A stretch of DNA of 64,000 nt from Candidatus Gordonibacter avicola (lineage in GTDB: Bacteria; Actinomycetota; Coriobacteriia; Coriobacteriales; Eggerthellaceae): NCBI GenBank assembly GCA_019113915.1, contig DXGM01000013.1, positions 62,001 through 126,000 on the forward strand, given 5' to 3'. The notes beneath the pieces are model-generated. The model was not told the DNA's origin, made no database searches, and saw only the letters and a list, made by a program, of their open reading frames with translations. The position numbers were made by a program, and so were the translations under genes. Shown one piece after another: positions 1-8,504 of this stretch (position 1 is the stretch's first letter; every line of letters begins with the position of its first letter).

Positions 1-54
1 AGACGTCCACCATCCTTTTGTCCAATTCGCATCAAGCAAGGAAAGGTGTAAGAC

Positions 55-1368
55 ATGGTAGAAGAAAAGAAGGGGATCCATCGTGCTTGGCTCGTCTTCA
101 TCGGTGTATGCATGATGATGGCTGGCGGCATGGGGTTAGTGCTCAACGTCATGGGCAACTTCTTCGTGCCGATGGCGTTGCAATTCGGGCTCGTGACACC
201 CGAGGGTAAGCCCGACGTGACGCAGGTGACGTTGCTCATGACCGTGTACTCGTATGTCATGCTTGTATGGCTGCCGTTTGCTGGCCGCCTGTTCGACAAG
301 GTGGACGCGCGCGTGCTGTTCGGGGTCGGCGGCCTGTGCGTCGTGGCGGCTGTGGCGTTGCTCGGTGTGTGGGGCGACGTATGGCAGATCTACATTTCCG
401 GCGTGCTGCTTGGCCTCGCTGGTCCGATTATCTTCCTGGTCGGTCCGTCGGTTCTGATCAACAACTGGTTCGCGCCGAAGCAGGCCGGCAAGTTCCTCGG
501 CATCGCCTCAGCGTTTACGGGTGTCGGTACGTTCGTGTGGTCTCCGCTGTTCGCAGGCCTCATCAAATCCATAGGCTACCAATCGTCATTCTTCGTAGAA
601 GCCGCGATCTCAGCTGTGCTTATACTCATCCCCGCCGTGTTCTTCTTCCGCACGCGCCCCGAGGATGTGGGACTTGCGCAGTACGGTATTGAGAAGGAGA
701 CGGCCGAAGGTGCCGAGCCGGCGAAGAAGAGCGGCGTGTCTGGCAAGTTTGCTCTCGGTACCGTGGCGTTCTACTGCATTTTTGTGGCGGCCTGTCTCAT
801 CTCGCTCGGCGGTGGCTACAAGTCCATGATGCCGACGGCTGTGCAGTCGGTTGGTGGCACGGAGCTTGCGCTGCTGGGAGCTTCCATGATCTCAGCCGCG
901 GCTGTAGGTAATATTCTTGGCAAGATTACGCTTGGTACTCTGTCGGACAAAATTGGCATTATGAACTCCATGGTGGCGTTTGCCGTGGTGAGCATCATCG
1001 GGTTTGCGCTCATGGTGTTCATGATGGGCGACAACCAGGTACCCATGCTGGCTGCTGGCTTCTGCATTGGTACAGGCGACGCCATGATGTCGGTGGGTCT
1101 GCCCTTGCTCACGCGCCATTGCTACGGTGACCGCGACTACGCCAAGATTTATTCGTATCTGAACATGGGCATCGCCGTACTCGGTGGCCTCGGCGCGACG
1201 TTCGTCGCCCTTGTGGCTTCTATGGCGGGAGGCTTCCAGGCAGCGTATGGCTGCGGTATTGGGTTCGAGATTGTCATCGCCCTGGCCATCATTGTGGCCG
1301 TAGTGACGGCGAAGAAGTTCCGTGACAAGTGGACGGAAGAGGGCGAGCCCGAGAAATCCCGCTCGTAG
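55..1368 (+). CDS. MFS transporter, oxalate/formate-antiporter (OFA)-like
   Basis: A 437-residue membrane protein with about twelve hydrophobic segments. The HRAWLVFIGVCMMM first helix and the RTRPEDVGL loop after helix six are typical of the OFA branch of the major facilitator superfamily, which moves organic acids. The ATG at 55 follows a purine-rich AAGGAAAGG ribosome site. It is the first of two MFS genes leading into molybdoenzyme A, so it may import that enzyme's substrate or export its product. The substrate cannot be read from sequence. The promoter lies outside the window or within the first 54 bases. Confidence 0.9.
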   Translation: MVEEKKGIHRAWLVFIGVCMMMAGGMGLVLNVMGNFFVPMALQFGLVTPEGKPDVTQVTLLMTVYSYVMLVWLPFAGRLFDKVDARVLFGVGGLCVVAAVALLGVWGDVWQIYISGVLLGLAGPIIFLVGPSVLINNWFAPKQAGKFLGIASAFTGVGTFVWSPLFAGLIKSIGYQSSFFVEAAISAVLILIPAVFFFRTRPEDVGLAQYGIEKETAEGAEPAKKSGVSGKFALGTVAFYCIFVAACLISLGGGYKSMMPTAVQSVGGTELALLGASMISAAAVGNILGKITLGTLSDKIGIMNSMVAFAVVSIIGFALMVFMMGDNQVPMLAAGFCIGTGDAMMSVGLPLLTRHCYGDRDYAKIYSYLNMGIAVLGGLGATFVALVASMAGGFQAAYGCGIGFEIVIALAIIVAVVTAKKFRDKWTEEGEPEKSRS

Positions 1369-1399
1369 AGACTTGCTCCGCCGAAGGATGTTCGTTTCG

Positions 1400-1435
1400 C
1401 GCGTGCTGCTGCGTCTGAGCTGGCGGCAGCACGCG
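1400..1435 (+). other. Intercistronic hairpin between two MFS genes
   Basis: A perfect 10-bp inverted repeat, CGCGTGCTGC and GCAGCACGCG, around a 16-base loop. No T-tract follows, so it is more likely an attenuator or RNA-processing and stability element than a full terminator. Confidence 0.55.
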
Positions 1436-1509
1436 TCCTCTAGGCTGATTTTGTACACGGGTGGGGAAAGCGACGCCGCGTGCGGCGCGCGACAGATAGG
1501 TGGTTTGCA

Positions 1510-2823
1510 ATGCCGGCACCAAAAACACGGTTTCACTACGCATGGCTCATCCTCATTGGCTGTTGCTTTATGCAGGCAGGCGGTCTGGGTGCCGTCCTTG
1601 ATGCGGCGGGAGTGTTCTTTGTACCCGTGTGTGAGGACTTAGGTTTTTTGCGCTCAGAACTCTCGCTTTACCTGACGTTCTACTTCATCGCGACGGTGTT
1701 TGCCATGCCAATTGTGGGGAAGTGGATCACGAAGTTCGATCTCAATCGCGTGCTGAGCGTGTCCTTCGCGCTTGTAGTTGCTGCTGTGGCGGCCATGGGG
1801 TTCTATACCGAACCCTGGCAGTGGTGGATATCGGGCGTCGTGTTCGGGTTGGCGGGTAGTTTTATCTTTGTCGTTCCCGCGCCCATTCTCATAGGCAACT
1901 GGTTTCACACTCACCGGGGTTTGGCGCTCGGCGTAGCCATGTCATTCTCCGGTATAGGCGGCGCGGCGCTTGGACCCGTATTTACGCTGCTCATTCAAAC
2001 GGTCGGCTGGCGGGAGGCGTACTTCATTGCGGCGGGTATCATGGCGCTGCTCGTGCTGCCGTGGACCCTTGTTGTGTTCAAGTTGCGCCCTGAGGACATG
2101 GGACTCAAGCCTTACGGATGGACAGAGGCCGACGAGCAAACCGAACGTGTGCGTGAGGAGCGCCACGAGGGCTTGCCGGGCGTCCCGCTGTCGAAGGCGC
2201 TCAAGACGGTTCCGTTCGTATGCATGTTTCTGTTTTCGGGCCTCATTGCCTACTTTGCCGGCTTTAACTCGCACCTGCCGGGTTACGCGCAGTCCATCGG
2301 CTTCTCGGCGATGGTGGGATCGTCGCTGCTCACAGCCGTCATGGTGGGTAACGTGGTGGAGAAGCTGCTCATTGGGTGGCTGAACGACAAGGTGGGAGTG
2401 CAATTCACGGTGAATATACAGCTAGCTATGGTGGCGCTCGGATTTATGGGTTTCATACTTGCGGGTGACAACCTTGTGCTGTTATATGTGTCGGCATTCT
2501 TGTTTGGTGCGCAAAATTCGCTCGTGTCCGTATCAACGCCGCTGCTCATTCGCCAACTTTTTGGCGAGCGCGACTTCCCTGCCATCTTCACGTATGCCCG
2601 TATCGGTACCGGTGTCATTGGATGTTTGGGTCCTGTGACCGTAGCTGCTGTGTTCGACGCTACGGGCAGTTTCGTTCCCGCGTTCATGTTGGGCATTGGT
2701 ATCACGGTGCTTGGGTTTGTCACTGTGCGGTTGGCGTACGCATTTCGTGGCCGTCTGCACTGGATAGAGCGTGATCAGGATGAGGCGAAGTCTGAGGATA
2801 CGCGAATCAAAGCTATTTCATAA
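1510..2823 (+). CDS. MFS transporter, OFA-like
   Basis: A 437-residue, twelve-helix carrier. It starts FHYAWLILIGCC and has a KLRPEDMGLKPYG loop after helix six, as in the preceding MFS gene, so the two are paralogues. A GTG at 1480 in the same frame would add ten residues, but the ATG at 1510 aligns with the first helix of the relatives. The stop is 22 bases before molybdoenzyme A, which suggests co-transcription and a transport role for that enzyme's substrate or product. Substrate unknown. Confidence 0.88.
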   Translation: MPAPKTRFHYAWLILIGCCFMQAGGLGAVLDAAGVFFVPVCEDLGFLRSELSLYLTFYFIATVFAMPIVGKWITKFDLNRVLSVSFALVVAAVAAMGFYTEPWQWWISGVVFGLAGSFIFVVPAPILIGNWFHTHRGLALGVAMSFSGIGGAALGPVFTLLIQTVGWREAYFIAAGIMALLVLPWTLVVFKLRPEDMGLKPYGWTEADEQTERVREERHEGLPGVPLSKALKTVPFVCMFLFSGLIAYFAGFNSHLPGYAQSIGFSAMVGSSLLTAVMVGNVVEKLLIGWLNDKVGVQFTVNIQLAMVALGFMGFILAGDNLVLLYVSAFLFGAQNSLVSVSTPLLIRQLFGERDFPAIFTYARIGTGVIGCLGPVTVAAVFDATGSFVPAFMLGIGITVLGFVTVRLAYAFRGRLHWIERDQDEAKSEDTRIKAIS

Positions 2824-2845
2824 CGAAGAGAAAGAGAGGAGCGGT

Positions 2846-5416
2846 ATGGAATTCAAAAATGACCTGGGTAAACCGTGGAAATATGAGGAAGGCGATTTTA
2901 CGGTTGTACGCACGTCTATGTGGTCGCCCCCGGGCTGCCATCCGGTGGGTTGCGGCCTCAAGCTTTACGTTGACGCAGATGGACGTCTTGATCACGTGGA
3001 GGGAGACGAGAACAACCCCATCACAAAGGGGCGCCTGTGCGCTCGCTGTCTTGCCTTGAAAGACTATGTATACAATCCGAGCCGCGTCATCTATCCGATG
3101 AAGCGCGATCCGAAGGATCGTGGCCAGCACGACAAGTGGGAACGCATTACGTGGGATGAGGCGTACGCCCTCATCAAAGAGAAGCGCGACTACTTCCGCG
3201 ACACGTACGGTCCCGAATGCATGGCGGTGTTCTCCGGCACGGGCCGCTCGGGTGGCATTTTGGTAGCCGACATGGCGCAGGCCGTGCTTGGTACGCCGAA
3301 CGCTTGCTACACCCAGTCGGGATACGCCTGCTACCAGCCCCGATCCATGTCCTGTTCGCACGTGCTGGGTGCGTACTACCCTGAGCTTGACTACGCGGGC
3401 GGCTTGGAGGGCACCTACGATAACCCGGCCTACCGCGTGCCCGAGGTTATGGTCATGTGGGGTAAGATGCCACTCGCTTCTAACGGCGACGGCCTGTGGG
3501 GCCATGCCGTTATCGATCTTATGAAGCGCGGTGCGAAGCTCATCAGCGTTGACCCGCGTGTCAACTGGCTTGCCACGCGCGCCGAGGTGCATCTGCGTGT
3601 TCGCCCCGGCACCGACACGGCGCTCGCCATGGCGTGGCTGTGGGTTATCATCAATGAGGACCTGTACGACCACGAGTTTGTGGAGAAGTGGACGTACGGC
3701 TTCGAAGAGTTCGCGGCCCGCATCAACGACCCCGAGAAAGGTATGACGCCTGAGCGGGCGGCGGAGATCTGCGAGGTGCCGGTGGAAGACATCTACCGCG
3801 CCGCGCGCATGTATGCCCAGGCCACTCCGGCGTCCATCGCCTGGGGCCTCGCGTTCGACCAGAACCAGAATGGCAACCAGGCGGCGCACTGCGTGCTGGC
3901 GCTCATGGCTATTACGGGCAACATTGATGTGCCCGGCGGCCAGATCATCGCCGAGATTGACCCCGCCCCTGGTGTGGAAGAAGATGCGGAGGCGCAGGCA
4001 GCCGCCGAGGCCGCGGTGGCTTGCGGTTCCACGCTCGATATCGACAAGGCGGATGACACGTCGGCTGAGGATGCCGCGCGTCCCCAGCGCCGCATCGGCT
4101 GGGACAGCCTGCCCGAAGACCTGCGGGATAAGACTATCGGCTACGCCGAATATCCGCTGTATGTAGACAACATCCGCAACGCCCAGGCCGACATGATGTT
4201 TGACGCCGTGACCACGGGCAAGCCCTACCGCATCCGCATGGGCTGGATTCAGTCCACGGCGCTACTTACCCCGACGTGCTGTGCGCAGCCAACTGGCTGG
4301 TATGAGGGATGCAAGAATCTGGAGTGGTGTATGGCCACCGACTGCTTCATCACCCCGGCCATTGAGGCGTTCGCCGACCTTATTCTGCCTTTGGCATCGT
4401 GTGCTGAGAAGGATGACGTCGTCATGACGCACTACGCGGGCTCGCCCGTTACGCTGGGTTCAGTGAACAAAGCCGTTGACGTGGGCGAAGTGAAGTCGGA
4501 CATCCAGATACTCATCGAGTTGGGCGAGTATCTAGAGATGGACTGCCTCAAAGACGAGAACGGCGAGCGCTTGTTCAAAGACGAGGATGACTTCCTTACA
4601 CAGCGTCGCGCCCGGCCTGCGAAAATGCCGTTCGAGGATTTGCGCGAGAAAGTGGTACACCAGCGCGGCGTGAACTATCGTAAGTACGAGACCGGCAAGT
4701 TGCGTCCCGATCGCAAGCCCGGCTTCCTCACGCCGACCGGACGTGTGGAACTGTGGTCGACGGCGTACGCTCACTATGGCGAAGACCCGTTGCCCTACTA
4801 CCAGGAGCCGGCGTTTAGCCCGCACAACGACCCCACATTGGCAGAGAAGTATCCCTTCATCCTGACGACGGGCGCCCGCAACTACGCTTCGTTCCATGCC
4901 GAGCATCGGCAGATTCCTGTGTTGCGCGAATTGCATCCCGATCCAATCATCGAGATCAACCCTTCTGATGCGGCCGAGTTGGGCGTGGCAAACGGACAGT
5001 GGGTGGAAATCAAGAACGACTATGGCCGCGCCAAGTTTAAGGCTGTTGTGTCGCCCATCGTGAAAAAGGGCGTAGTTCAGGCTGATCATGGCTGGTGGTT
5101 CCCCGAGCGTCAGGCCGATGATGACGCGCGCGGCGATGTGGTGCCCTTGGGCGAAATCGTGGAGCCTAACGAGGTACAGGCTGTCATCAACGGCACCGAG
5201 ATCAGGGATGGTTTCGTGAAAACAGATCACGCCGACGAGAAGAGCCTGTATGGCGTGTGGCAATCGAACTGCAACGACCTCGTATCGAACCACTACAACT
5301 CCAAGCTAGGCTACGGTGGACCTTACAAGTGCAACTGCTGCAGCGTCACGCCTTTGCAGGAGAGCTACGACACGGACATGAGCCTGGTCGTCGAAAAATT
5401 CGGAGAATTGGAGTAG
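2846..5416 (+). CDS. Molybdoenzyme A: molybdopterin oxidoreductase catalytic subunit
   Basis: An 856-residue DMSO-reductase-family protein expected to bind bis-MGD molybdenum and one N-terminal [4Fe-4S] cluster. Cluster ligands are C31, C36, C65 and C68 (GCHPVGCG ... GRLCARC). C162 in SGYACYQPR sits where the Mo-ligand cysteine is expected. The C-terminal cofactor motifs FHAEHRQ and DHGWWFPER are present, and there is no TAT signal. The start is the ATG after AGAGGAGCGG, not an upstream in-frame GTG or ATG. An Ala/Glu/Asp-rich insert at about residues 370-415 and a CNCC motif near the end are absent from the other copies here. Relatives in Eggerthellaceae are catechol dehydroxylases; hydration or transhydroxylation is also possible. 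Function is inferred from family only. Confidence 0.88.
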   Translation: MEFKNDLGKPWKYEEGDFTVVRTSMWSPPGCHPVGCGLKLYVDADGRLDHVEGDENNPITKGRLCARCLALKDYVYNPSRVIYPMKRDPKDRGQHDKWERITWDEAYALIKEKRDYFRDTYGPECMAVFSGTGRSGGILVADMAQAVLGTPNACYTQSGYACYQPRSMSCSHVLGAYYPELDYAGGLEGTYDNPAYRVPEVMVMWGKMPLASNGDGLWGHAVIDLMKRGAKLISVDPRVNWLATRAEVHLRVRPGTDTALAMAWLWVIINEDLYDHEFVEKWTYGFEEFAARINDPEKGMTPERAAEICEVPVEDIYRAARMYAQATPASIAWGLAFDQNQNGNQAAHCVLALMAITGNIDVPGGQIIAEIDPAPGVEEDAEAQAAAEAAVACGSTLDIDKADDTSAEDAARPQRRIGWDSLPEDLRDKTIGYAEYPLYVDNIRNAQADMMFDAVTTGKPYRIRMGWIQSTALLTPTCCAQPTGWYEGCKNLEWCMATDCFITPAIEAFADLILPLASCAEKDDVVMTHYAGSPVTLGSVNKAVDVGEVKSDIQILIELGEYLEMDCLKDENGERLFKDEDDFLTQRRARPAKMPFEDLREKVVHQRGVNYRKYETGKLRPDRKPGFLTPTGRVELWSTAYAHYGEDPLPYYQEPAFSPHNDPTLAEKYPFILTTGARNYASFHAEHRQIPVLRELHPDPIIEINPSDAAELGVANGQWVEIKNDYGRAKFKAVVSPIVKKGVVQADHGWWFPERQADDDARGDVVPLGEIVEPNEVQAVINGTEIRDGFVKTDHADEKSLYGVWQSNCNDLVSNHYNSKLGYGGPYKCNCCSVTPLQESYDTDMSLVVEKFGELE

Positions 5417-5420
5417 CGCC

Positions 5421-5774
5421 ATGACTGAATGGGGACTGTTGATTGACTACGAGTACTGCACGGGCTGCGAGACGTGCGTGGTAGCGTGCAAGGAAGAGCA
5501 CGGCTTCCCGGTTGGGAAGTGGGGTATTCGCGTCCTGGACGATGGGCCCTGGCAGAAGGACGATTCCGGCGAGGGCGGCAACTGTTTCAACTGGAATAAG
5601 ATTCCCGTACCCACCGATTTGTGCGACCTGTGTGCTGATCGCGTGGCGGCGGGCAAAGACCCTTCCTGCGTGCATCATTGCCAGGCGTTCTGTATGAAGT
5701 TTGGCCCGCTGGATGAGTTGGCGGCGGAATTGAAGAAGAAGCCCAAGCAAGTAATCTGGGCACCCTGCGCCTAA
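5421..5774 (+). CDS. 4Fe-4S dicluster ferredoxin subunit (partner of A)
   Basis: A 117-residue DmsB/HycB-type electron-transfer protein. Ligand sets are CTGCETCVVAC at residues 13-23 and CDLC with CVHHC further on. Eight core cysteines predict two [4Fe-4S] clusters, fewer than the four of full DmsB. It starts four bases after the stop of catalytic subunit A, so translation is probably coupled. It should pass electrons to the Mo subunit in the cytoplasm; no membrane anchor is encoded next to it. An insert around residues 45-58 (SGEGGNCFNW) is particular to this copy. Confidence 0.9.
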   Translation: MTEWGLLIDYEYCTGCETCVVACKEEHGFPVGKWGIRVLDDGPWQKDDSGEGGNCFNWNKIPVPTDLCDLCADRVAAGKDPSCVHHCQAFCMKFGPLDELAAELKKKPKQVIWAPCA

Positions 5775-5787
5775 GTTGGAGAGATGA

Positions 5788-5813
5788 CGGTGTCGCCCAG
5801 CCAAGCGACACCG
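5788..5813 (+). other. Intercistronic hairpin before the zinc-ribbon gene
   Basis: A perfect 9-bp stem, CGGTGTCGC and GCGACACCG, with an 8-base loop, between the ferredoxin and the small zinc-ribbon gene. It shares the GTGTCGC core with the hairpin at 12802-12828. No T-tract follows. Confidence 0.5.
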
Positions 5814-5830
5814 GGGGAAGGGAGCGCACC

Positions 5831-6040
5831 ATGTGCTATTGCTGCAACCTATGCAACCGCTGTGGTCGCGCCGACGAGATGAGCGCACAGTTGGGACACC
5901 GGTTGTGCCCAGCTTGCGGCGCGGAGGCTCCCGACAAGGTCGCGCGTGCGTGCCCCTCCTGCGGCGCGGCGCTGCCGCCACCGTTTCCTGCTTTGCCGGA
6001 TAGGCCGGAGTCAACTCAACAAATCAAAAACAGTGTATAG
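5831..6040 (+). CDS. Small Cys-rich zinc-ribbon protein (MCxxC type)
   Basis: A 69-residue protein beginning MCYCCNLCNRCGR, followed by a second pair of knuckles, CPAC and CPSCG, and a proline-rich end. The spaced CxxC pairs suggest one or two zinc-ribbon (or rubredoxin-like) sites. It is the last gene of the enzyme A operon, after a GGGAAGGGAG ribosome site, and is followed by a strong terminator. Eight such small proteins occur in this window, each near a molybdoenzyme or MFS gene. I know of no named family or function; a role in metal or cofactor handling is speculation. Confidence 0.75.
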   Translation: MCYCCNLCNRCGRADEMSAQLGHRLCPACGAEAPDKVARACPSCGAALPPPFPALPDRPESTQQIKNSV

Positions 6041-6045
6041 TGAAT

Positions 6046-6074
6046 GAAGCCGCCAGTGAGGCGGCTTCTTTATA
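6046..6074 (+). terminator. Rho-independent terminator of the enzyme A operon
   Basis: A perfect 9-bp GC-rich stem, GAAGCCGCC and GGCGGCTTC, with a 5-base loop followed by TTTATATA. Confidence 0.88.
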
Positions 6075-6107
6075 TATAAGATGTTTTGGCTTGAGTTTGC
6101 GAAGGCG

Positions 6108-6362
6108 TTACGCCCGCTGGGTGAACGGGTCGCCCACTTCTATTTCTGGTTCGGTGAAGAGGTAGCTGGGGGATATGCCGAGGGCATCGGCTATGCGGAA
6201 CAGCTTGTTAATGCTGATGTTGCTGATGCCGTTTTCCACTTCAGAGAGGTATCCCTGGTTGATGTTCGACATGAGGGCAAGCTGTTTTTGGGAGATGTTT
6301 TGAGCCTTACGCGTCTCCACGATGCGCTGCCCAAGCTGCCTTCTTTTGTCGAAATAATCCAT
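6108..6362 (-). CDS. XRE-family helix-turn-helix regulator
   Basis: An 84-residue protein that is almost entirely a Cro/C1-type HTH domain. Helices run from LGQRIVETRKAQNISQKQLA through NINQGYLSEVENG to INKLFRIADALGI. The ATG at 6362 places the domain in its usual position near the N terminus; an upstream in-frame ATG at 6491 would add 43 unconserved residues. It converges on the enzyme A operon and may regulate either flanking operon. No ligand-binding domain is present. Confidence 0.85.
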   Translation of the reverse strand: MDYFDKRRQLGQRIVETRKAQNISQKQLALMSNINQGYLSEVENGISNISINKLFRIADALGISPSYLFTEPEIEVGDPFTQRA

Positions 6363-6876
6363 ACCGTGAAGGCTATCTAAGCCGCGATCTAATGAATCGG
6401 TTATATCCGAACTGGCCAAAAAAGAGCGATAATCTGCAGCAATTCCCGACCTATTCGCAAAGAAAACGCGCTTTCTGGCACTTTCGCGCATTCGGCAAGC
6501 GTCAGACTTTTCGGTCCAAAAACCTCAACAAATAGGGCCAAGACGAAAGTTCTGCTTCTCTCCGCACTTTGTAGGAAAAGCGGCCCCGTAAAACCCTTCT
6601 CAATGAGGATATGCAGGAAAAACGCTGGCAGATAGACTAACGGTACGCCATGGCTCGATTGAAAGCAAGTGGGGCGGAACCCCGCTTGCAAGGTTGCTTC
6701 TTCGTGAGAAGGAGGAAGCCTCTTGCGGGCCGGCATCTTCACTCATTTCCGTCGGCTCCCTTCGCACGTGGCGAAGAAAGAGGAGTCCTTCCCCTCACGC
6801 GCTGCGATCAATCAAGCCAGCGACCCCTGCTTTGGCATGTGCTAATCGGGTCGTTCAACGAGAAAGGACGTACGCT
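6363..6876. other. Non-coding gap upstream of the enzyme B operon
   Basis: About 510 bases without a convincing gene; a minus-strand open frame of 113 codons shows no recognisable domain. It holds a hairpin at 6665-6689 (GCAAGTGGGG and CCCCGCTTGC with one G-T pair) and presumably the promoters of the XRE gene and the zinc-ribbon, MFS and enzyme B operon. The long leader suggests RNA-level or multi-factor control, but I recognise no riboswitch. Confidence 0.5.
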
Positions 6877-7110
6877 ATGTGTTTCAGACCGCCAACTGTG
6901 GAAGGGCAAGCAGAGAAGGCCTGCCCTTCGTGCGGTGCCGAGAATTCCGCCGACGCTGCCGTCTGCGCCTCCTGCGGCAAGCCGCTGCCTGCGGTTCCGC
7001 AATCGCAGGCTCCCACTGCTCCCAAGAACCCGGGAGCGCCCAAGAATCCCGGCGCGCCCAAAAACCCGGGAGCCCCCGTGGCCCCCAAGAACCCGGGAGC
7101 CTCGCAGTAG
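6877..7110 (+). CDS. Small zinc-ribbon protein (MCFRP type) with PKNPGA repeats
   Basis: A 77-residue protein. It starts MCFRPPTVEG, has two CxxC knuckles (CPSCG and CASCG) making one zinc ribbon, and then a low-complexity tail of PKNPGA repeats. The ATG follows GAAAGGACG. It is 39 bases before the MFS gene at 7150 and is probably the first cistron of the enzyme B operon. The MCFRP start and the Pro/Gly/Ala tail recur in the copies at 36151, 51915 and 56227. Function unknown; the disordered tail plus zinc knuckle could mediate protein contacts. Confidence 0.78.
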   Translation: MCFRPPTVEGQAEKACPSCGAENSADAAVCASCGKPLPAVPQSQAPTAPKNPGAPKNPGAPKNPGAPVAPKNPGASQ

Positions 7111-7149
7111 CAAAGAGGTGCTTTTACCAACAGAGGAGGGGATAGGTTC

Positions 7150-8451
7150 ATGGCAAGGAAGAAAACGCACTATGCGTGGGTTGTGCTGGTGGCCTGTTGT
7201 GCTCTGACGAGTGGTTTGGGGATATTGATTTCATCCGCTGGTCAGTGGTTCGCCCCGGTGACGGGGGAACTTGGTTTCAGCGTCACGGAACTGACGCTGT
7301 ACATGTCCGTCTGTTGTTTGGGGTTCGCCGTGGTTTCGCCCTTTGTGGGGAGGGTGCTTGCCAAGGTGAATGTCCGTTTGTTCCTCACCCTTGGGTATGC
7401 CATATGTATCGCTACCCAGGCTGCCATGTCATTCTTTAACGCCCCTTGGCAGTGGTGGATATCGGGTGCGGTACTTGGCTTTGTAGGTGGGTTTGTATTC
7501 ATGATTCCTACCCCCATCATTCTGGGAAACTGGTTCGCGAAGAAAACGGGGCTCGCGGTAAGTATTGCCATGTCCTGCTCGGGCATTGCGGCTGCCATCA
7601 TGAACCCTATCGCAGCAGCGCTCATCGCCGGCGTGGGGTGGCGCACCTCCTACCTGATTGCCGCCGCCATTGCTGCAGTAATTGTGTTGCCTTGCACGCT
7701 GTTCCTCATCCGCTTCAAACCTGAGGACAAGGGCCTTTTGCCGTACGGCATTGATGAGGCAAGCGAAAGTGGTGCCGAAGAAGCAACGTCCATCATGGCC
7801 GAGGGTGTGCCTGCGCGTCGCGCCTTCCGCTCCCCGTCGTTCTGGCTCCTAGCGCTGGTGCTGGCAATGATAGCCATTCTGAGTTCGTTCTCGCAGCTGC
7901 TTCCTGTGTACATGGAGACTATCGGCATGGTGGCCATGGTTGGCCTCATCGCTTCTATGGCCATGATCGGGCAGTTTGTGGGCACGCTTGGCTTGGGCGC
8001 GGTGAGCGACCGGTTCGGTGGCACGGCTACCGGCTTGGTGGGCTTTGCGATAGCGGGAGTTGGTTTCCTCCTGCTGATCTTCTTCGGCCAAATGGTATTC
8101 GGTGATCTTGCTGGTGGCGTTCTCTATGGTGCAGCTTTGGCGCTGGGTTCTGTGGCACCGCCGCTCCTCTGCCGCAATGCCTACGGCAACCGCGACTTCG
8201 CCAAGTTGTATTCATCGCTCATGTTGGTCATTAACGGTATGGCGTTTGTTGGTATGCCCCTGTTGTCGCTCACGCTTGACCTGACCGGCAGTTTCTACCC
8301 GGCACTGTGGCTCGGCTTTGTCCTGTGTGTTGTTGCCATCCCCACGCTCATGGCTTCTATGGGTATTGCGAAGCGCCTGCCGCGCGAAGGTGGCGCTGAA
8401 GAGGAAGTGCAAAAGGAAGGGGGTGCGCTGGAAGAGACCGTTGTGGCATAG
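7150..8451 (+). CDS. MFS transporter, OFA-like (enzyme B operon, first copy)
   Basis: A 433-residue, twelve-helix carrier starting THYAWVVLVACC after an AGAGGAGGGG ribosome site. Motifs NAPWQWWISGAVLG, ILGNWFAKKTG and FKPEDKGLLPYG are shared nearly word for word with the MFS at 11491, so the pair arose by duplication on either side of enzyme B. An uncharged-to-acidic tail of about 20 residues is unique to this copy. Two different carriers in one operon would fit one importing substrate and one exporting product. Confidence 0.9.
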   Translation: MARKKTHYAWVVLVACCALTSGLGILISSAGQWFAPVTGELGFSVTELTLYMSVCCLGFAVVSPFVGRVLAKVNVRLFLTLGYAICIATQAAMSFFNAPWQWWISGAVLGFVGGFVFMIPTPIILGNWFAKKTGLAVSIAMSCSGIAAAIMNPIAAALIAGVGWRTSYLIAAAIAAVIVLPCTLFLIRFKPEDKGLLPYGIDEASESGAEEATSIMAEGVPARRAFRSPSFWLLALVLAMIAILSSFSQLLPVYMETIGMVAMVGLIASMAMIGQFVGTLGLGAVSDRFGGTATGLVGFAIAGVGFLLLIFFGQMVFGDLAGGVLYGAALALGSVAPPLLCRNAYGNRDFAKLYSSLMLVINGMAFVGMPLLSLTLDLTGSFYPALWLGFVLCVVAIPTLMASMGIAKRLPREGGAEEEVQKEGGALEETVVA

Positions 8452-8504
8452 CGTGCAGTTCGCGTAAGCGAGAGAGATACAAGAGAAACGAGAAAGAGGT
8501 CAAA

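Noticed and set aside
2813-3889. Long minus-strand open frames opposite molybdoenzyme A and similar ones opposite B, E, F, G and H
   Set aside because: They mirror GC-rich codons of the real genes, have no ribosome site or domain, and the plus-strand proteins are clearly conserved.
6401-6742. Possible 113-residue minus-strand gene upstream of the zinc ribbon at 6877
   Set aside because: No ribosome site, no recognisable domain, and it overlaps the likely leader and hairpin region.
7021-7107. Tandem PKNPGA-coding repeats as a DNA-level repeat element
   Set aside because: They are in frame within the zinc-ribbon protein and match the Pro/Gly/Ala tails of its relatives, so they are a protein feature.
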